Position numbers and translations under genes: made by a program. A stretch of DNA of 64,000 nucleotides from CAWGMT01 sp963823675 (lineage in GTDB: Bacteria > Planctomycetota > Planctomycetia > Isosphaerales > Isosphaeraceae): positions 806,001 through 870,000 of the forward strand of contig CAWGMT010000012.1 of assembly GCA_963823675.1 (NCBI GenBank), given 5' to 3'. The notes beneath the pieces are model-generated. The model had not been told where the DNA came from and made no database searches. It saw only the letters and a list, made by a program, of their open reading frames with translations. Of this stretch, positions 27,868 to 37,558 are shown piece by piece; positions within the stretch are counted from its first letter, which is position 1; each line of letters starts with the position of its first letter.

Positions 27868-27940
27868 GGACAGCGACATACCAGCCCAGGGCCACGCCCT
27901 GGGAACTGGATCGCACGCAGAAGAGTGCCCTGAAAGGGCG
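27855..27940 (-). repeat. Palindromic REP-like element (reverse orientation) with terminal hairpin
   Basis: TCTCGCCCCGAAGGGACAGC, then GACATACCAGCCCAGGGCCA, match the reverse complement of the 52-bp array unit. About 25 bases later comes GCCCTGAAAGGGC (27927-27939), the same hairpin found at both ends of the Y1 transposase unit. The element thus has the array unit and the transposase-end hairpin in one place, without a transposase gene. Confidence 0.7.
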
Positions 27941-28892
27941 CAACACGTTCCGGTTCATTGGATCGAACCAATTTCACCAACTCGCGAAGAACCTCATCCT
28001 GGCTCATGGGACCTGATCCGTGACCCGAAAATAAGTACGAAGGGTATATATAAGCGTCTTCAATTGACACGCCGCCGAGTTGCTTGCCACCAAAGCGGGT
28101 GGCAACCGCACCGGGAAAGCGACCAAGGATGGCGAGCACGTCTCGTGTAGTCGGATCGTCCCTCCCGATCATAACTTGGCCGTCCGACAATCGAAATGCT
28201 CGACTGCAATCGCGGGACCAGCGGAGTGCATGACACACCCGAACTCAGCAATGGCCAGGCCTGCGAGATCGTCGGCCTTCCCGGTCGCCAGCTTCAGCGG
28301 TGGCGGAGCCGATGGGCCAGGGGCGATTACTCCATCTACGCGGGGCAATGGGAAGGCCAACCATTGGACCCACGGTGAATTTGCATCTGCCGGTCGCCAA
28401 AATGCGCAACAACGCAAAGGCCGGGGACATTCCTTCGTCCGACCCCATACTCGGCACATACTCGGCAAATTTTGGCACGCGCAAAAGCGTGCCCACTATG
28501 CCCAGTATGCCGAGTATGATCGGGCTCGTCGGCAATTGCGAGCATGAGATCGTGCGTGGGTGAAGGCGCGTAGACGCTGCGCCAGCACGGTTTGGGGGCA
28601 AGTCGAAAAAACCAGTGGATTACTACCACTGGCTCTCATTGACTACCATTCCCGGAGAAGATCGCGAGAGCGAGCAAGCCCAGCACGCCCGTTCACCGAA
28701 CCCTTGCCCGCCGCTGGTGTTGCGTCCTGAGGGCTTCGCACTGCCTGGGCCGCTCAGGCGAGCGGCGGATCCAAACTCACCGAGACGGATTGCGAATCCA
28801 GACGACAATCGCTCGGCCATGGGTATGTTTCCATCCGCCGATCCCCTTATCTGCTGCGCGGCGCCTGACCTCAGCGATGGCAGAACGTCCCC
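27941..28892. other. Non-coding stretch rich in palindromes
   Basis: About 950 bases with no convincing gene. At 28446-28518 the 11-mer CATACTCGGCA occurs twice in tandem on the left and, as its reverse complement, twice on the right (one copy with a mismatch), around an inner hairpin GGCACGC-GCAAAA-GCGTGCC (28474-28493). At 28612-28632 CCAGTGG pairs with CCACTGG. Short open frames here do not resemble known proteins and overlap each other on both strands. Confidence 0.5.
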
Positions 28893-29814
28893 TCAACTCC
28901 CCATCAACTTCACGATCACCCGCGTCCCCTGCACGTCGACGACCTCGACCAGGGAATCGGGCTCGACAAAGGCACCCACTGCGGTGACGTCGATCAGCAA
29001 GTTGCCGAATCGGGCTTTGCCCGTCGGGCGCAAGGCAGAGGTGGTTCGACCCGTCTCGCCGATCAGAAAGGTGGGCGATTCGTAGCTTTCGAATCCGTGC
29101 CGGGATAGCGATTCCTCGGGCTCGGCGGCGATCCAGGGCTCGGGTTTCAGCACCAGCCGGTTGAAAAGAGGTAGGGACGGAAAGTACTTGCCGAGGACCG
29201 CCGCGCCCGCTCCGATCGCGGCCAGCATGCCGGTGACTTGCAGGAGCGTGTAGCCCATCTCGCGGTATTCGTAGTCATGCGTGGGCCAGATAAAGGTGTG
29301 GCTGGCCATGACGATGCTGCAAAGCATCAGCATGATCCCGCTCATGCCGAATACTCCGAAACCCGGAAAGACGAAGAGCTCGAGCGCCAGGCAGACCAGC
29401 CCGACCAGGAACAAGATGATCTCGAGCTGGTCGGCGGTGCCACTCAAGTAATGGCTCCAGAAAAACAAGAGGAAGGCCAGGGCCGACGTGATGGCGGGCA
29501 AGCCGATTCCCGGCAGCTTGAGCTCGATCACCAGCATGAAGCCCCCGATGAAGAGCAAGAGCCAGCTCACGTAGGGATCGGTCAAGATCGTCACCAGCGA
29601 ATCGACCCAGCCCGGCCCGTCAACGCGAATCGACTGGCCCCGCAGTCCATATAGGGCCTTGACCTCGTCGAAATCGGCGACCATGCGGCCCAGCCCGTAG
29701 GACGCCGACTCAAGGGCGGTGACAGTGAGCACGTTGCCCCGCTCCTTGCGGACCTGTCCAGCCTGGTAACGGGCGCGATCGGCCTCGATCTCCGAGCGCA
29801 GACCAACCGGGAGG
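28893..29814 (-). CDS. NfeD-like membrane protein, C-terminal segment
   Basis: Second part of an NfeD-family protein that begins at 31099. Reading resumes as 'GLPVGLRSEIEADRARYQAG' and 'NVLTVTALESASYGLGRMVA'. Several membrane helices follow, such as 'WLLLFIGGFMLVIELKLPGI', 'LEIILFLVGLVCLALELFVF' and 'LLQVTGMLAAIGAGAAVLG'. The C-terminal OB-like NfeD domain follows, 'IGETGRTTSALRPTGKARFG' to 'VVDVQGTRVIVKLMGS'. A caller needing ATG would begin at 29732. The break at ~29814 lies in a run of G/C where one base seems lost. NfeD proteins work with stomatin-like proteins in membrane quality control; no stomatin gene is in the window. Confidence 0.83.
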
Positions 29815-31099
29815 CCCCCGTATTCGCGTCCTTGGCTTCGATGACTTCCGCCTCGGGATCGACCATCGCCACGGCCACGGCTTCGGCATGAACATTCTGC
29901 CGGGCCAGGAGCGCTGCCTTCTTGGCGAGGCTGGAAATCTGCAGCTCGTCCAGGTCGTGAAGCTGGCCGTTGCGGCTGTTCGTCGTCTGGCGCACGTCGC
30001 CCATTCGCGACGCCTTGCGGAAGATGATGTCGCGGCAGGCCAGGGGCAGCAAGGCCGCCACACCCAGGGCCCGGTCGTCGATGTAAGCGACGGTCCTCAT
30101 GTCCTTGATCGACGAAATCAGGTCGGCCAGATTGTCGGCGACCGTATCGACCCCGCCCGGACTGTTGATGTGGAAGAAGACGAGGTTTACCCGCTCCTGC
30201 CGGGCCTGCTCCAGGCTGCGGGTCACCGACGAGACCATCACGGGATCGAGCGGCCCTTCCAGCTTGATGACGACCGGCCGGGGCGACTGAAACAACAGCG
30301 GGTCATCCAGAGCCGCCTGGCCGCTTAACTGGTAGATACTCGCCAGGTCTGCGGGTGTTTCGGCCGTCCGTTTGCAGAATCCCTCCTCGCGGGCCCTCTT
30401 GGCCGTCAAGATGCCGCGCTGGCCCCCTTCCCACGCCGGCCGCTCCTCGACCACCTGGTGAGTCTTGAGAAACTCGTTGAGATTGTCGGCCATGACGTAG
30501 TGGAGCGTCTTGTCCGCCGTCCGGACCAGGCGCAGATCGGCGTCGCGGTCGATCATGCCCTCGAGGAGGTCGGGGTCGCGTGTCTTGCGGGCGGCGAGGA
30601 TCCGCACCGGCTGGCGAAACGCCGCGTCAAAGGGCCTGCCTTCGGGAGTGATCGGGCCCAGCGATGCCGACGACCCCATGACGATCTCGGTGCAGGCCAT
30701 CACCGGAAGCACCGCATAACCCCGCAGAGGATGGGGAACATGGGCAACCGTCAGCTTGGCGCCGGCGAGGTCTTGCGAGATCAGCGTCGCCAGGTCCCAG
30801 CACGCGCCGAACTCACTCATTCCGGGCGCGGTTTCACCCGGGAGAAACTCGAATACGAGAACCGGCCGCGCGCCCTTCTCGGAGCCGGTGCTGCGCACGA
30901 CAAGCTGCCGCGCCGCCGCGCGCACGCGCTCGATCGCCTCATAGGTGATGGGCTCGGAGATGGTGAAGAACTGCCCGGGTGTCGTCTCGGGCTCGGCGGC
31001 GGGCCGCTGCCCCTTCGCGTCCGGTAGCGACACCGCCAGGAGCAGCGTCGCTAGAGCCCCGATCGTCACACGTAGTCGCGCGTCAAGCGGGCGAATCAT
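29815..31099 (-). CDS. NfeD-like protein, N-terminal segment with two ClpP-like domains
   Basis: ATG 31099 opens a signal peptide ('LRVTIGALATLLLAVSLPDA'), with GGGAGGGAG upstream. Two ClpP/crotonase-like domains follow. The first contains 'AVLPVMACTEIVMGSSASLG'. The second has 'NLVFFHINSPGGVDTVADNL' and 'ALGVAALLPLACRDIIF'. In family members with protease activity a Ser precedes the Ala-rich helix of this block; here the place is taken by Gly in the second domain, and no Ser is at the matching place in the first. The protein may therefore bind but not cut peptides (inference). It probably faces the periplasm. Confidence 0.8.
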
Positions 31100-31521
31100 C
31101 ACGGTCAGACTCCCTCCCCGAGTCGGACGCGCCTCGGCTCTCTCGATTCGCGACACGCCGTGGCAGCCGCCGGCTCGCCGGAATGTCCGAGGCGAGCCAA
31201 CAACCGTTCAACCAACTCCTCCGCGCAGCGAGAGCGATGACGAGCATATCGATCGAGTCCCTCTCGCCTCGATTATAGTTCTACCGCGCGGGAGGGTCAA
31301 ACAGCGCGATGGCGGGGCAAGCTGTTTCCGTTTCGGCACCAGCTCGCGTGCGCGGCGGCACGGCTTTATCCGGCCCGGAACCGGACGGGGCGACCCTGGC
31401 GCGGTGAAACCTTGGCATTGACCGTACTGGACGGACGGTTTCGAGACGCGTGTCTTTACGGTGCGCGATCGAATGACGGCGCGAGCGACCGAATTGATGT
31501 GGACCGTTCCGAACAATCGCC
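31100..31521. other. Intergenic region, no gene recognised
   Basis: About 420 bases upstream of the NfeD-like gene and after the TIGR03009 gene, both on the minus strand. I see neither a short gene nor a clear promoter or terminator. Confidence 0.45.
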
Positions 31522-32484
31522 TCACCGTGGCTGGTCGCGATCAAGGGCTCGCGCGCCCTGGGCCGCCTGACCAGCCGGATTGCGCCGTGGGGCCGCTCGA
31601 TCCGCCTGGCCGGCTGGCGGCTCGCCGGGGTTCCGCTCCACGGTCCACCCCTTGTATCTGACACCGCGGAACGTCTCGTCGCGCACCCCCTGGTTGGCCT
31701 CGATCTTCGATAACTGGAAATCCCTGGTGCTCTGGCCATCGGCTGTGAAGAGGATGATGCGTACCGGCAAGAGAAACTTGCGATCAAGGTAGATCCAGGC
31801 CGTGCTGAAGTTTTCTTGGTCTTCCTTCAATCTCGGTTTGATGACGACGAAGAAGACGTTCTTGTTCTCGCCCTGCAACGACATTTGATAGCGCTCGAGA
31901 GCGTTCTGGGCCTTCATGTTGAAGAGGAAAGGCAGCGGCCCATCGTCAAGCGCTCGCCGCTGCGCATCCTTGTTCAGGGGATAAATGAAGATCTGCGACT
32001 TGTCGAAGCGGTAATGCCAGATTTCCGGGCCGGTGCAGACAATTCGCTCGTAATCATCCGACACCCGGGTCTTGGTTCTGGGATCGATCAGATCCTCGAC
32101 CATGAATTTCTTGGGATTCTTCGGGTTGCGCACGCGATTGGTCTTGACCTTCCTGAAGTCGAGGAACGCGAGCTGCGGGTTCTTGAACGCCGCGCTTCCT
32201 TCGTAGTGAAACTCGTCGCCCCAGCCCGGGTTCTTGTCGATCCGGTAGATCGAGAGCCTGAGGTCCTTGAGCAGCGTGCTCTGACGTTCCCAGAGCTTGA
32301 GCAACTGCTCGGTCGTCATTTTCCGGGCGCCGGCCTGATCGGCTCCGCCGGCGGGAGCCGCTGCGGCTCGGCCCTGTTGACCCGGTGCCGGATCGTTCCG
32401 CCCGTTCTGCGCGGACGCCACCCCGCAACTAGCGACAAACTGTACAGCAAGCGTTGTGATCAGTAGCGACTTGAGTCGTGGCAT
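31522..32484 (-). CDS. TIGR03009-family secreted protein (LolA-like fold expected)
   Basis: A 320-residue exported protein typical of planctomycetes. Residues 1-25 are a signal peptide ending near 'CGVASAQ', so the mature protein is periplasmic or a lipoprotein if Cys20 is used. An Ala/Gly/Pro linker is followed by 'MTTEQLLKLWERQSTLLKDL' and beta-rich sequence ('YEGSAAFKNPQLAFLDFRKV', 'PEIWHYRFDKSQIFIYPLNK'). This looks like the half-barrel of LolA/LolB lipid carriers; that similarity is knowledge of the family, not directly provable here. The tail is rich in Ala, Arg and Pro. ATG 32484 has GGAGGGAAG upstream. The gene is intact. Confidence 0.82.
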   Translation of the reverse strand: MPRLKSLLITTLAVQFVASCGVASAQNGRNDPAPGQQGRAAAAPAGGADQAGARKMTTEQLLKLWERQSTLLKDLRLSIYRIDKNPGWGDEFHYEGSAAFKNPQLAFLDFRKVKTNRVRNPKNPKKFMVEDLIDPRTKTRVSDDYERIVCTGPEIWHYRFDKSQIFIYPLNKDAQRRALDDGPLPFLFNMKAQNALERYQMSLQGENKNVFFVVIKPRLKEDQENFSTAWIYLDRKFLLPVRIILFTADGQSTRDFQLSKIEANQGVRDETFRGVRYKGWTVERNPGEPPAGQADRAAPRRNPAGQAAQGARALDRDQPR

Positions 32485-33015
32485 GGGCTTCCCTCCTCCG
32501 TGCGGTTGCCGTTGAAGGCGCGGAAACTACCATAGATTGCTTTTCACGACCAGTGCAGCCCTGCCGCGATCAAAAGTCGTCCTTGGTGAGTTGCGGCCTG
32601 ACCCATTTCGCGGCAGCGACGCCCGGGAAAGAGGCTTGGGGGCCCTGGAACAGCACAATTCGCGCCCAAATTGGACAGCCGGCGGGCTCGAAATTTGCCC
32701 GCAAGTCCTTTCTGAGGTGTATATTTAGGATATCACACCCTGTTCTGGCATCGATCTTGCAAAACACACTTCGTGGAGTCGTGTCTACAAGCCTCCACGT
32801 CTGGAGCCTGGATAAAGGGGTTTGACGATGCCGCTACAACCAATTCGAGAGATCGCGCCGCCGGCCTGGCCGCTCCCATTGATTGCGAGTCTGCCGCGAG
32901 GTCCGCGGTGCGCGGCTTGACCGCTTTCCGCTCTCGGTTAACATGAGCGTACCGGCCCATGCTGAAATTGGGCGGCTTCAGGCGCGCCGTGCGCTCTTGA
33001 TCCGGGAAAGCTCAG
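32485..33015. other. Divergent intergenic region
   Basis: About 530 bases between the divergent TIGR03009 and MEMO-like genes. An A/T-richer patch at ~32715-32740 (GAGGTGTATATTTAGGATAT) is the most promoter-like part. No gene is recognised. Confidence 0.45.
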
Positions 33016-34275
33016 ATGGCCTCTTTGGAGCGACCGAAACTTCGACCCGTCATTCCGCGGCGGGTCGAGCACCAGGGGCAGGTCTACGTCCTGCTTCAGG
33101 ATTCGCCGGCCGTGCTGGCGCAGCCGGTCATGATTCCTCATGACGGCTTCCAGCACATCATCCGCCACTTCGACGGACAGTCGACGCTCGTCGAAATCCA
33201 GGCCCGCGTGATCCGCCAGACGGGGCTTTTTTTATCGATCAAGGAACTCGAAGACCTGGTGAAGCGCCTGGACGCGGCCATGTTGCTCGAGGGCCCGACC
33301 TTTGCAAACTTCCTGGAGAGCTATCGCCAGTCCGGCAAGCGGCCGGCTGCCCTGGCAGGGCGATCTTATGCCGGTACCGTCCGTGCGCTCTGCGCTCAGC
33401 TCGAGCAGTTCTTCGTCGGCGACGGCGGCGCGGGGCGGCCCGAGACGCGGCGCGAGACGTCGGCGGCCTTTCGCGGTATCCTGAGCCCCCATATTGACTT
33501 CCAGCGAGGCGGCCCCGTCTACACCTGGTCCTACAAGGAACTCGTCGAGCGGACCGACGCCGACACGTTCGTCATCCTGGGAGTCGCCCATCAGTATTGC
33601 CAGCGGCGCTTTGCCCTGACTCGCAAAGATTTCGAGACGCCGCTCGGCTTGGTACCGACCGATCGCGAATACGTGGACCAGATCGCGGCGCGGGCCGGTC
33701 GCGATCTCTTCCAGGATGAGCTCTCCCACCGGACGGAGCACTCGATCGAGTTCCAGGTCGTTTTCCTTCAGTATGTGCTGGGGGAAGACCGGCCATTTTC
33801 GATCGTGCCGATCCTGGTCGGCTCGTTCCACGACCTGATCGAGCGTGGCGTCGATCCGGGCTCGGATGCCGAGATCAGCGATTTCATCGCCGCGCTCCGG
33901 GAAGTCGAGGCGGCCACCGGCCGCAAGGTGGCCTACATTGGCGGGATTGATCTCTGTCACGTCGGGCCCGAGTTTGGGGACCCGACGACGGTCGCGCCGG
34001 AGCTGGAAGAGCAAGTCAGGCAGTTCGACGATTCGATGCTGGCGCGCGCTGCCTCCTGCGACCCGGAAGGATGGTTCCGCACGGCGGCCGGCGTGGGAAA
34101 CCGCTGGCGGGTCTGCGGTCTTGCCGCCACGTATACGATGCTGCGCGCGATCGGGCCGGCCGAAGGCCGGCTGCTCAAGTATCACCAGGCCATCGACGAC
34201 CGGCGAACCTGTTGCGTGAGTTTCGCCAGCATGGCATTTCATTCCGCGAAAAACGCGACAGTACCCGTCCCATGA
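33016..34275 (+). CDS. MEMO1 / AmmeMemoRadiSam system protein B-like
   Basis: Member of the MEMO family, which has a dioxygenase-like fold related to LigB. The MEMO domain spans ~150-415: 'RGILSPHIDFQRGGPVYTWS' has the first His, 'SHRTEHSIEFQVVFLQYVLG' the second, and 'VAYIGGIDLCHVGPEFG' the third, followed by 'RWRVCGLAATYTML'. The N-terminal ~110 residues are an extra region ('MIPHDGFQHIIRHFDGQSTL'). The family often lies with AmmA and a radical SAM gene, but neither is present here. Its stop overlaps the ATG of the next gene (ATGA at 34272-34275), so the two are translationally coupled. The biochemical role is unsettled. Confidence 0.85.
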   Translation: MASLERPKLRPVIPRRVEHQGQVYVLLQDSPAVLAQPVMIPHDGFQHIIRHFDGQSTLVEIQARVIRQTGLFLSIKELEDLVKRLDAAMLLEGPTFANFLESYRQSGKRPAALAGRSYAGTVRALCAQLEQFFVGDGGAGRPETRRETSAAFRGILSPHIDFQRGGPVYTWSYKELVERTDADTFVILGVAHQYCQRRFALTRKDFETPLGLVPTDREYVDQIAARAGRDLFQDELSHRTEHSIEFQVVFLQYVLGEDRPFSIVPILVGSFHDLIERGVDPGSDAEISDFIAALREVEAATGRKVAYIGGIDLCHVGPEFGDPTTVAPELEEQVRQFDDSMLARAASCDPEGWFRTAAGVGNRWRVCGLAATYTMLRAIGPAEGRLLKYHQAIDDRRTCCVSFASMAFHSAKNATVPVP

Positions 34276-35222
34276 CCAAGCTCGCCGCCGATTCCGGTTC
34301 CGAGAGCCCACCGCCGCCAGTTGCGGAGGAGCGCCCGCCATGCCAGGCCCCGGCCGACTTTCACCATGAGCTGAGCGTCTATGATGCCAAGGCGCGTGTC
34401 GGCCGCTGGGATGGTCCCCGCTATCAAATGACGTATCGGACGCTCGGCCAGGGCCCTCCTCTTTTGCTCGTCCCCGGAATCGCTTCCACCTACAGAATCT
34501 ACGCCCTACTCTTGAACCGGCTCAGCGAGCGTTTCACGACGATCCTTTACGAGTATCCCGGCGACAGGACCGATGATCACGCCAAGCTGGCGAAGATCAC
34601 GCACGAAGACCTCGCGAGCGACCTGTTCGGACTGCTCGGCAACTTGAAAATCAGCCGGGCCTTCTTGTTTGGCGTCTCGTTCGGATCGACCGTCGTTCTG
34701 AGCGCCCTCTCTCGGCGGCCCCGCCAGTTTTCCCGTGCGGCCATCCTGGGAGGTTTCTCCCATCGGCGGCTCGCGATCCTGGAGCGAATCGCCTTGCAAC
34801 TGGCGAGGCACATCCCGGGCACATCCGCCCGGCTGCCGCTGCGGCGAGCCATCTTGACGTATAACAGTAAACTCGAGTTTCCCCGCATCATCGCAGACCG
34901 CTTCCCCTTCTATCTCGAACAGAACGGTTTGACGCCCATCCGATCGCTGGCCCACCGCATCGGCATGCTGACCAACCTGGATCTGCGGCCCATCCTGCCC
35001 GACATCACTTCGGAACTTCTCCTGCTTCAAGGCAACGAAGATCGAATCGTCCCCCGGCGCGATTTCGATCTGTTGAAAGCGGCCATGCCGAGCGCCGAGA
35101 CCTTGATCCTGCCCACCGTCGGCCACCAGGTGCAGTTGACCCATGGGGAGCTGCTTGCACGGCTTCTGGGCGACTGGTTTCTCCCCTGCCCGCCACAAGG
35201 TTGCCCGGAACATCGTCCGTAG
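34272..35222 (+). CDS. Alpha/beta-fold hydrolase
   Basis: 316 residues from ATG 34272, overlapping the stop of the MEMO-like gene. The nucleophile elbow is 'FLFGVSFGSTVV' with Ser136. The acid is Asp257 in 'LLQGNEDRIVP'. The base is His285 in 'LPTVGHQVQLTHGE'. 'PPLLLVPGIASTYRIY' holds the oxyanion region. There is no lid signature that names the substrate; esterase or lipase-like activity is likely. Pro-rich residues 11-30 form a linker and there is no signal peptide, so it is cytoplasmic. The stop at 35222 is 19 bases from the convergent GT41 gene. Confidence 0.88.
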   Translation: MTKLAADSGSESPPPPVAEERPPCQAPADFHHELSVYDAKARVGRWDGPRYQMTYRTLGQGPPLLLVPGIASTYRIYALLLNRLSERFTTILYEYPGDRTDDHAKLAKITHEDLASDLFGLLGNLKISRAFLFGVSFGSTVVLSALSRRPRQFSRAAILGGFSHRRLAILERIALQLARHIPGTSARLPLRRAILTYNSKLEFPRIIADRFPFYLEQNGLTPIRSLAHRIGMLTNLDLRPILPDITSELLLLQGNEDRIVPRRDFDLLKAAMPSAETLILPTVGHQVQLTHGELLARLLGDWFLPCPPQGCPEHRP

Positions 35223-35241
35223 GCCGTAAATCGCGCGCCCG

Positions 35242-35768
35242 TCACCACGATAACGGACGCCCCGGCGGCGTGGGATTGCTTCGAACGAGTCGCGTCCCCT
35301 TGTGCCCACCCCCGAAATCATCGATGACTTTGATCGGTCGGGGTGATTGTCCGGAGGCGTGATTCTCCCACATTTCCTCATAGGCCGATTCCAGATTGTG
35401 GACAAAACGCGGCGTGTCGAACAAGGGCGAGGTCTTGATCGCGTCCGCGAGCGATTGGCGGAGCTGACTCAGCTTCGCCGGGTCCCCCGCCAGCTCGATC
35501 GCGGTGCGTTCGTAATCGAGCGGATCGCGGGCAATCAACTCGGGAAGGCCGACCGCCGTCAGCAAGCTGGCTCCCACCCGAGAGGCAAACGTATCGCCCT
35601 TGCACGTCAAAACCGGCAACGCCGCTTGCAATGACAGGCTGGCCGTTGCGGCGGCGTTGTAGAGCAGACTGTCCAGGAACAGGTCGGCCGCGCGGTGGCG
35701 ACGAAAGTGCTCCGGCCGCGGCACCAAGGGGGCGAAAACCAACCGCTCCGGGGCGATCCCGCGCGCCC
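35242..35768 (-). CDS. Second TPR / GT41 protein, segment 3 of 3 (C-terminal)
   Basis: End of the minus-strand OGT-like gene. 'FAPLVPRPEHFRRHRAADLF' and 'SLLYNAAATASLSLQAALPV' are the donor-binding part of GT41 ('DxxLYNGxTTxxDALWxGVP'), here with 'AAATASLSLQAALPV'. 'LTCKGDTFASRVGASLLTAV' with 'GLPELIARDPLDYERTAIEL' is the conserved end. A tail of ~30 Pro/Arg-rich residues follows. The caller's ATG would be 35742. The frame break is at ~35768. Confidence 0.82.
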
Positions 35769-36220
35769 GGCCTCCCGGCGCAAGTTTTCTTCGACGACTT
35801 TCCCGGTTGAGTACAGCCAGAGCACGCTGCCGGGCACTTTCGAAAGAATCCTCATCCAGACGCCGAATGACCGCGGCTCGACCTTGTAGGAATTATTGAA
35901 GCTACAGTAGACGAAACCATCATCCGGCAATCCGAAGGCCCGGCGAGCGACCGGGGCGCTCGATGCGGGGGTTTCAGGCTCGGCGATCTTGTAGCTGGAG
36001 GGCATCGTCACGAACTGTTCGGTGAAACTCGGGGCGAACTCGGGCGACGTGACGATCGGGTCGGTGATCAGGTAGTCGATGAAATCCGCCCCCATCGTGC
36101 CGAGCATCCCCAGGAAGCTGACCTGGATCGGCGCCGGTCGCAGGGCGAGGGCGCCCAGACGGTTGACTCCGGTGTGTCCCGTCAGGTCGACCAGGATGTG
36201 GATCCGGTCCGCGGCGATCC
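35769..36220 (-). CDS. Second TPR / GT41 protein, segment 2 of 3
   Basis: Reads 'RIAADRIHILVDLTGHTGVN', then 'RPAPIQVSFLGMLGTMGADF' and 'DYLITDPIVTSPEFAPSFTE', the central GT41 motifs with the catalytic-domain His ('GHTGxNR'). 'FVYCSFNNSYKVEPRSFGVW' holds the donor-contacting Lys. It is broken on both sides by one-base shifts (~36220 and ~35768) and is not a separate gene. Confidence 0.78.
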
Positions 36221-37558
36221 GGCGGCGATGTCCGGGTACGAAAGGGATGCGACGTCCACGAAGTGCTCGCATTCAGCGGTGATCCGCTGCCGATAGGGAC
36301 TGCCATCGTCGAGGCCGAACGAGTAGGCGAAGATCTCGAACCGCTCGCGGTCGTGGCGGCCGAAGAACCCATGGAGCAGGTGGCTGATCGGATTGTCGCG
36401 AAAATCGCCCGAAAGGTAGCCGACCTTGAGCCGGCCGGCTCGAGTCGCCACGCTCGAGTCAGAGACCTCGAGTGCTAGGCCAAGCTTGCGATTTTGAAGA
36501 ACCCAGGGATCACAATGGCTGCGTGCGACGGCCAGGAGGCGTGGCAGCGGCCAGGGCAGGGTGAGTGCCTGGAACGGGATGACGCCCGTCGCCGCCCCGG
36601 CGGCAAGCCGCCGTTCGGCGTCGGCCCAGAGGCGCTCCAGGCCGGCGTCGTAAGCCCGCCAATCGCAGACCTGTTGCCGGGCCCAGAAGAGACTGGCGAA
36701 CAGATCGGGGTCGTCGGGATTGAGCGCAACGGCTTTTTCCAGGGCGCCGAGCGCGGCTGGCCAGTCTTTTTTGCGGACCAGAACGTCGCCCAGCCGGCGC
36801 TGTATTTCGGCGGAATCGGGCTGGAGCCGCACTGCGGCTTCGTAGCAGGCCAGTGCGTCGTAGTCTCGCCCGCACAGCTCGAGCACGTGACCAAGGCGTA
36901 CAAGAGCCCGAGCGTAGGACGGCCTGATCCGGATGGCCACCCGGAAGCTGGCAGCGGCGCCGTTCAGATCGCCCTGCGCTTCCAGGGCAGTGCCGGCGTT
37001 GAAGTGCGCCTCCGCGTAATCCGGCCGCAGCCGGATGGCCTCTTGAAAGTGGGCGGCGGCTTCGTCGAATCGGCCCTGCGCTTGCAACGCTGCGCCCAGG
37101 TTATTGTGGGCAGTGGCATAGCGCGGGTTGAGCCGGATGGCTGCGCCGAAGCACGCGCTGGCTGCCGCGAAGTCTCCCCGGGCGTGCAGGAAAAGGCCCA
37201 GGTTGTTGTGTGCGCGTTCGTATCCAGGCCGCAGCGCGATTGCCTCACGAAAGCACGCCGCGGCCTCTTCCGAAAGGCCATGCGCCTGATGCGCCTTGCC
37301 CAGGGCGTTGACGAAAACGGCATTGTCGGGCGCGAGCTCGGCTGCCTGGCTGAACCGCGCGTACGATTCTTGGGACTGGCCGCGATCGAGGGATATCACC
37401 GCGAGCAGATAAACCGCCTCTGCGCAGCGGGGGTTTTCGGCGAGCAACTGCCCGCAGATCTCCTCGGCGACGGCGGCGTCACCGCCTTGATAAAGGCGAT
37501 AGGCCCGTTCACGCAGCTCGTCCGCGGGAAGCGGACTCGCGGGCGTTCGGTCCATCAT
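36221..37558 (-). CDS. Second TPR / GT41 protein, segment 1 of 3 (TPR region)
   Basis: About eight TPR units ('NPRYATAHNNLGAALQAQGR', 'RPDYAEAHFNAGTALEAQGD') precede the catalytic domain, which begins at 'RLKVGYLSGDFRDNPISHLL' (GYxSxDFxxxxxxH). The whole protein would have ~770 residues. ATG 37558 is chosen because GGAGG lies eight bases upstream; ATGs at 37573, 37564 and 37555 are alternatives. Coherent sequence ends at 'ASLSYPDIAA' near 36220. Probable role: transfer of a sugar to Ser/Thr of protein substrates; the substrates are not known. Confidence 0.83.

Noticed and set aside
27705..28238. A minus-strand frame of 177 residues ('MIGRDDPTTRDVLAILGRFP' and so on)
   Set aside because: Half of it is translation of the REP-like element and the 43-bp repeats; the first half has no recognisable similarity.
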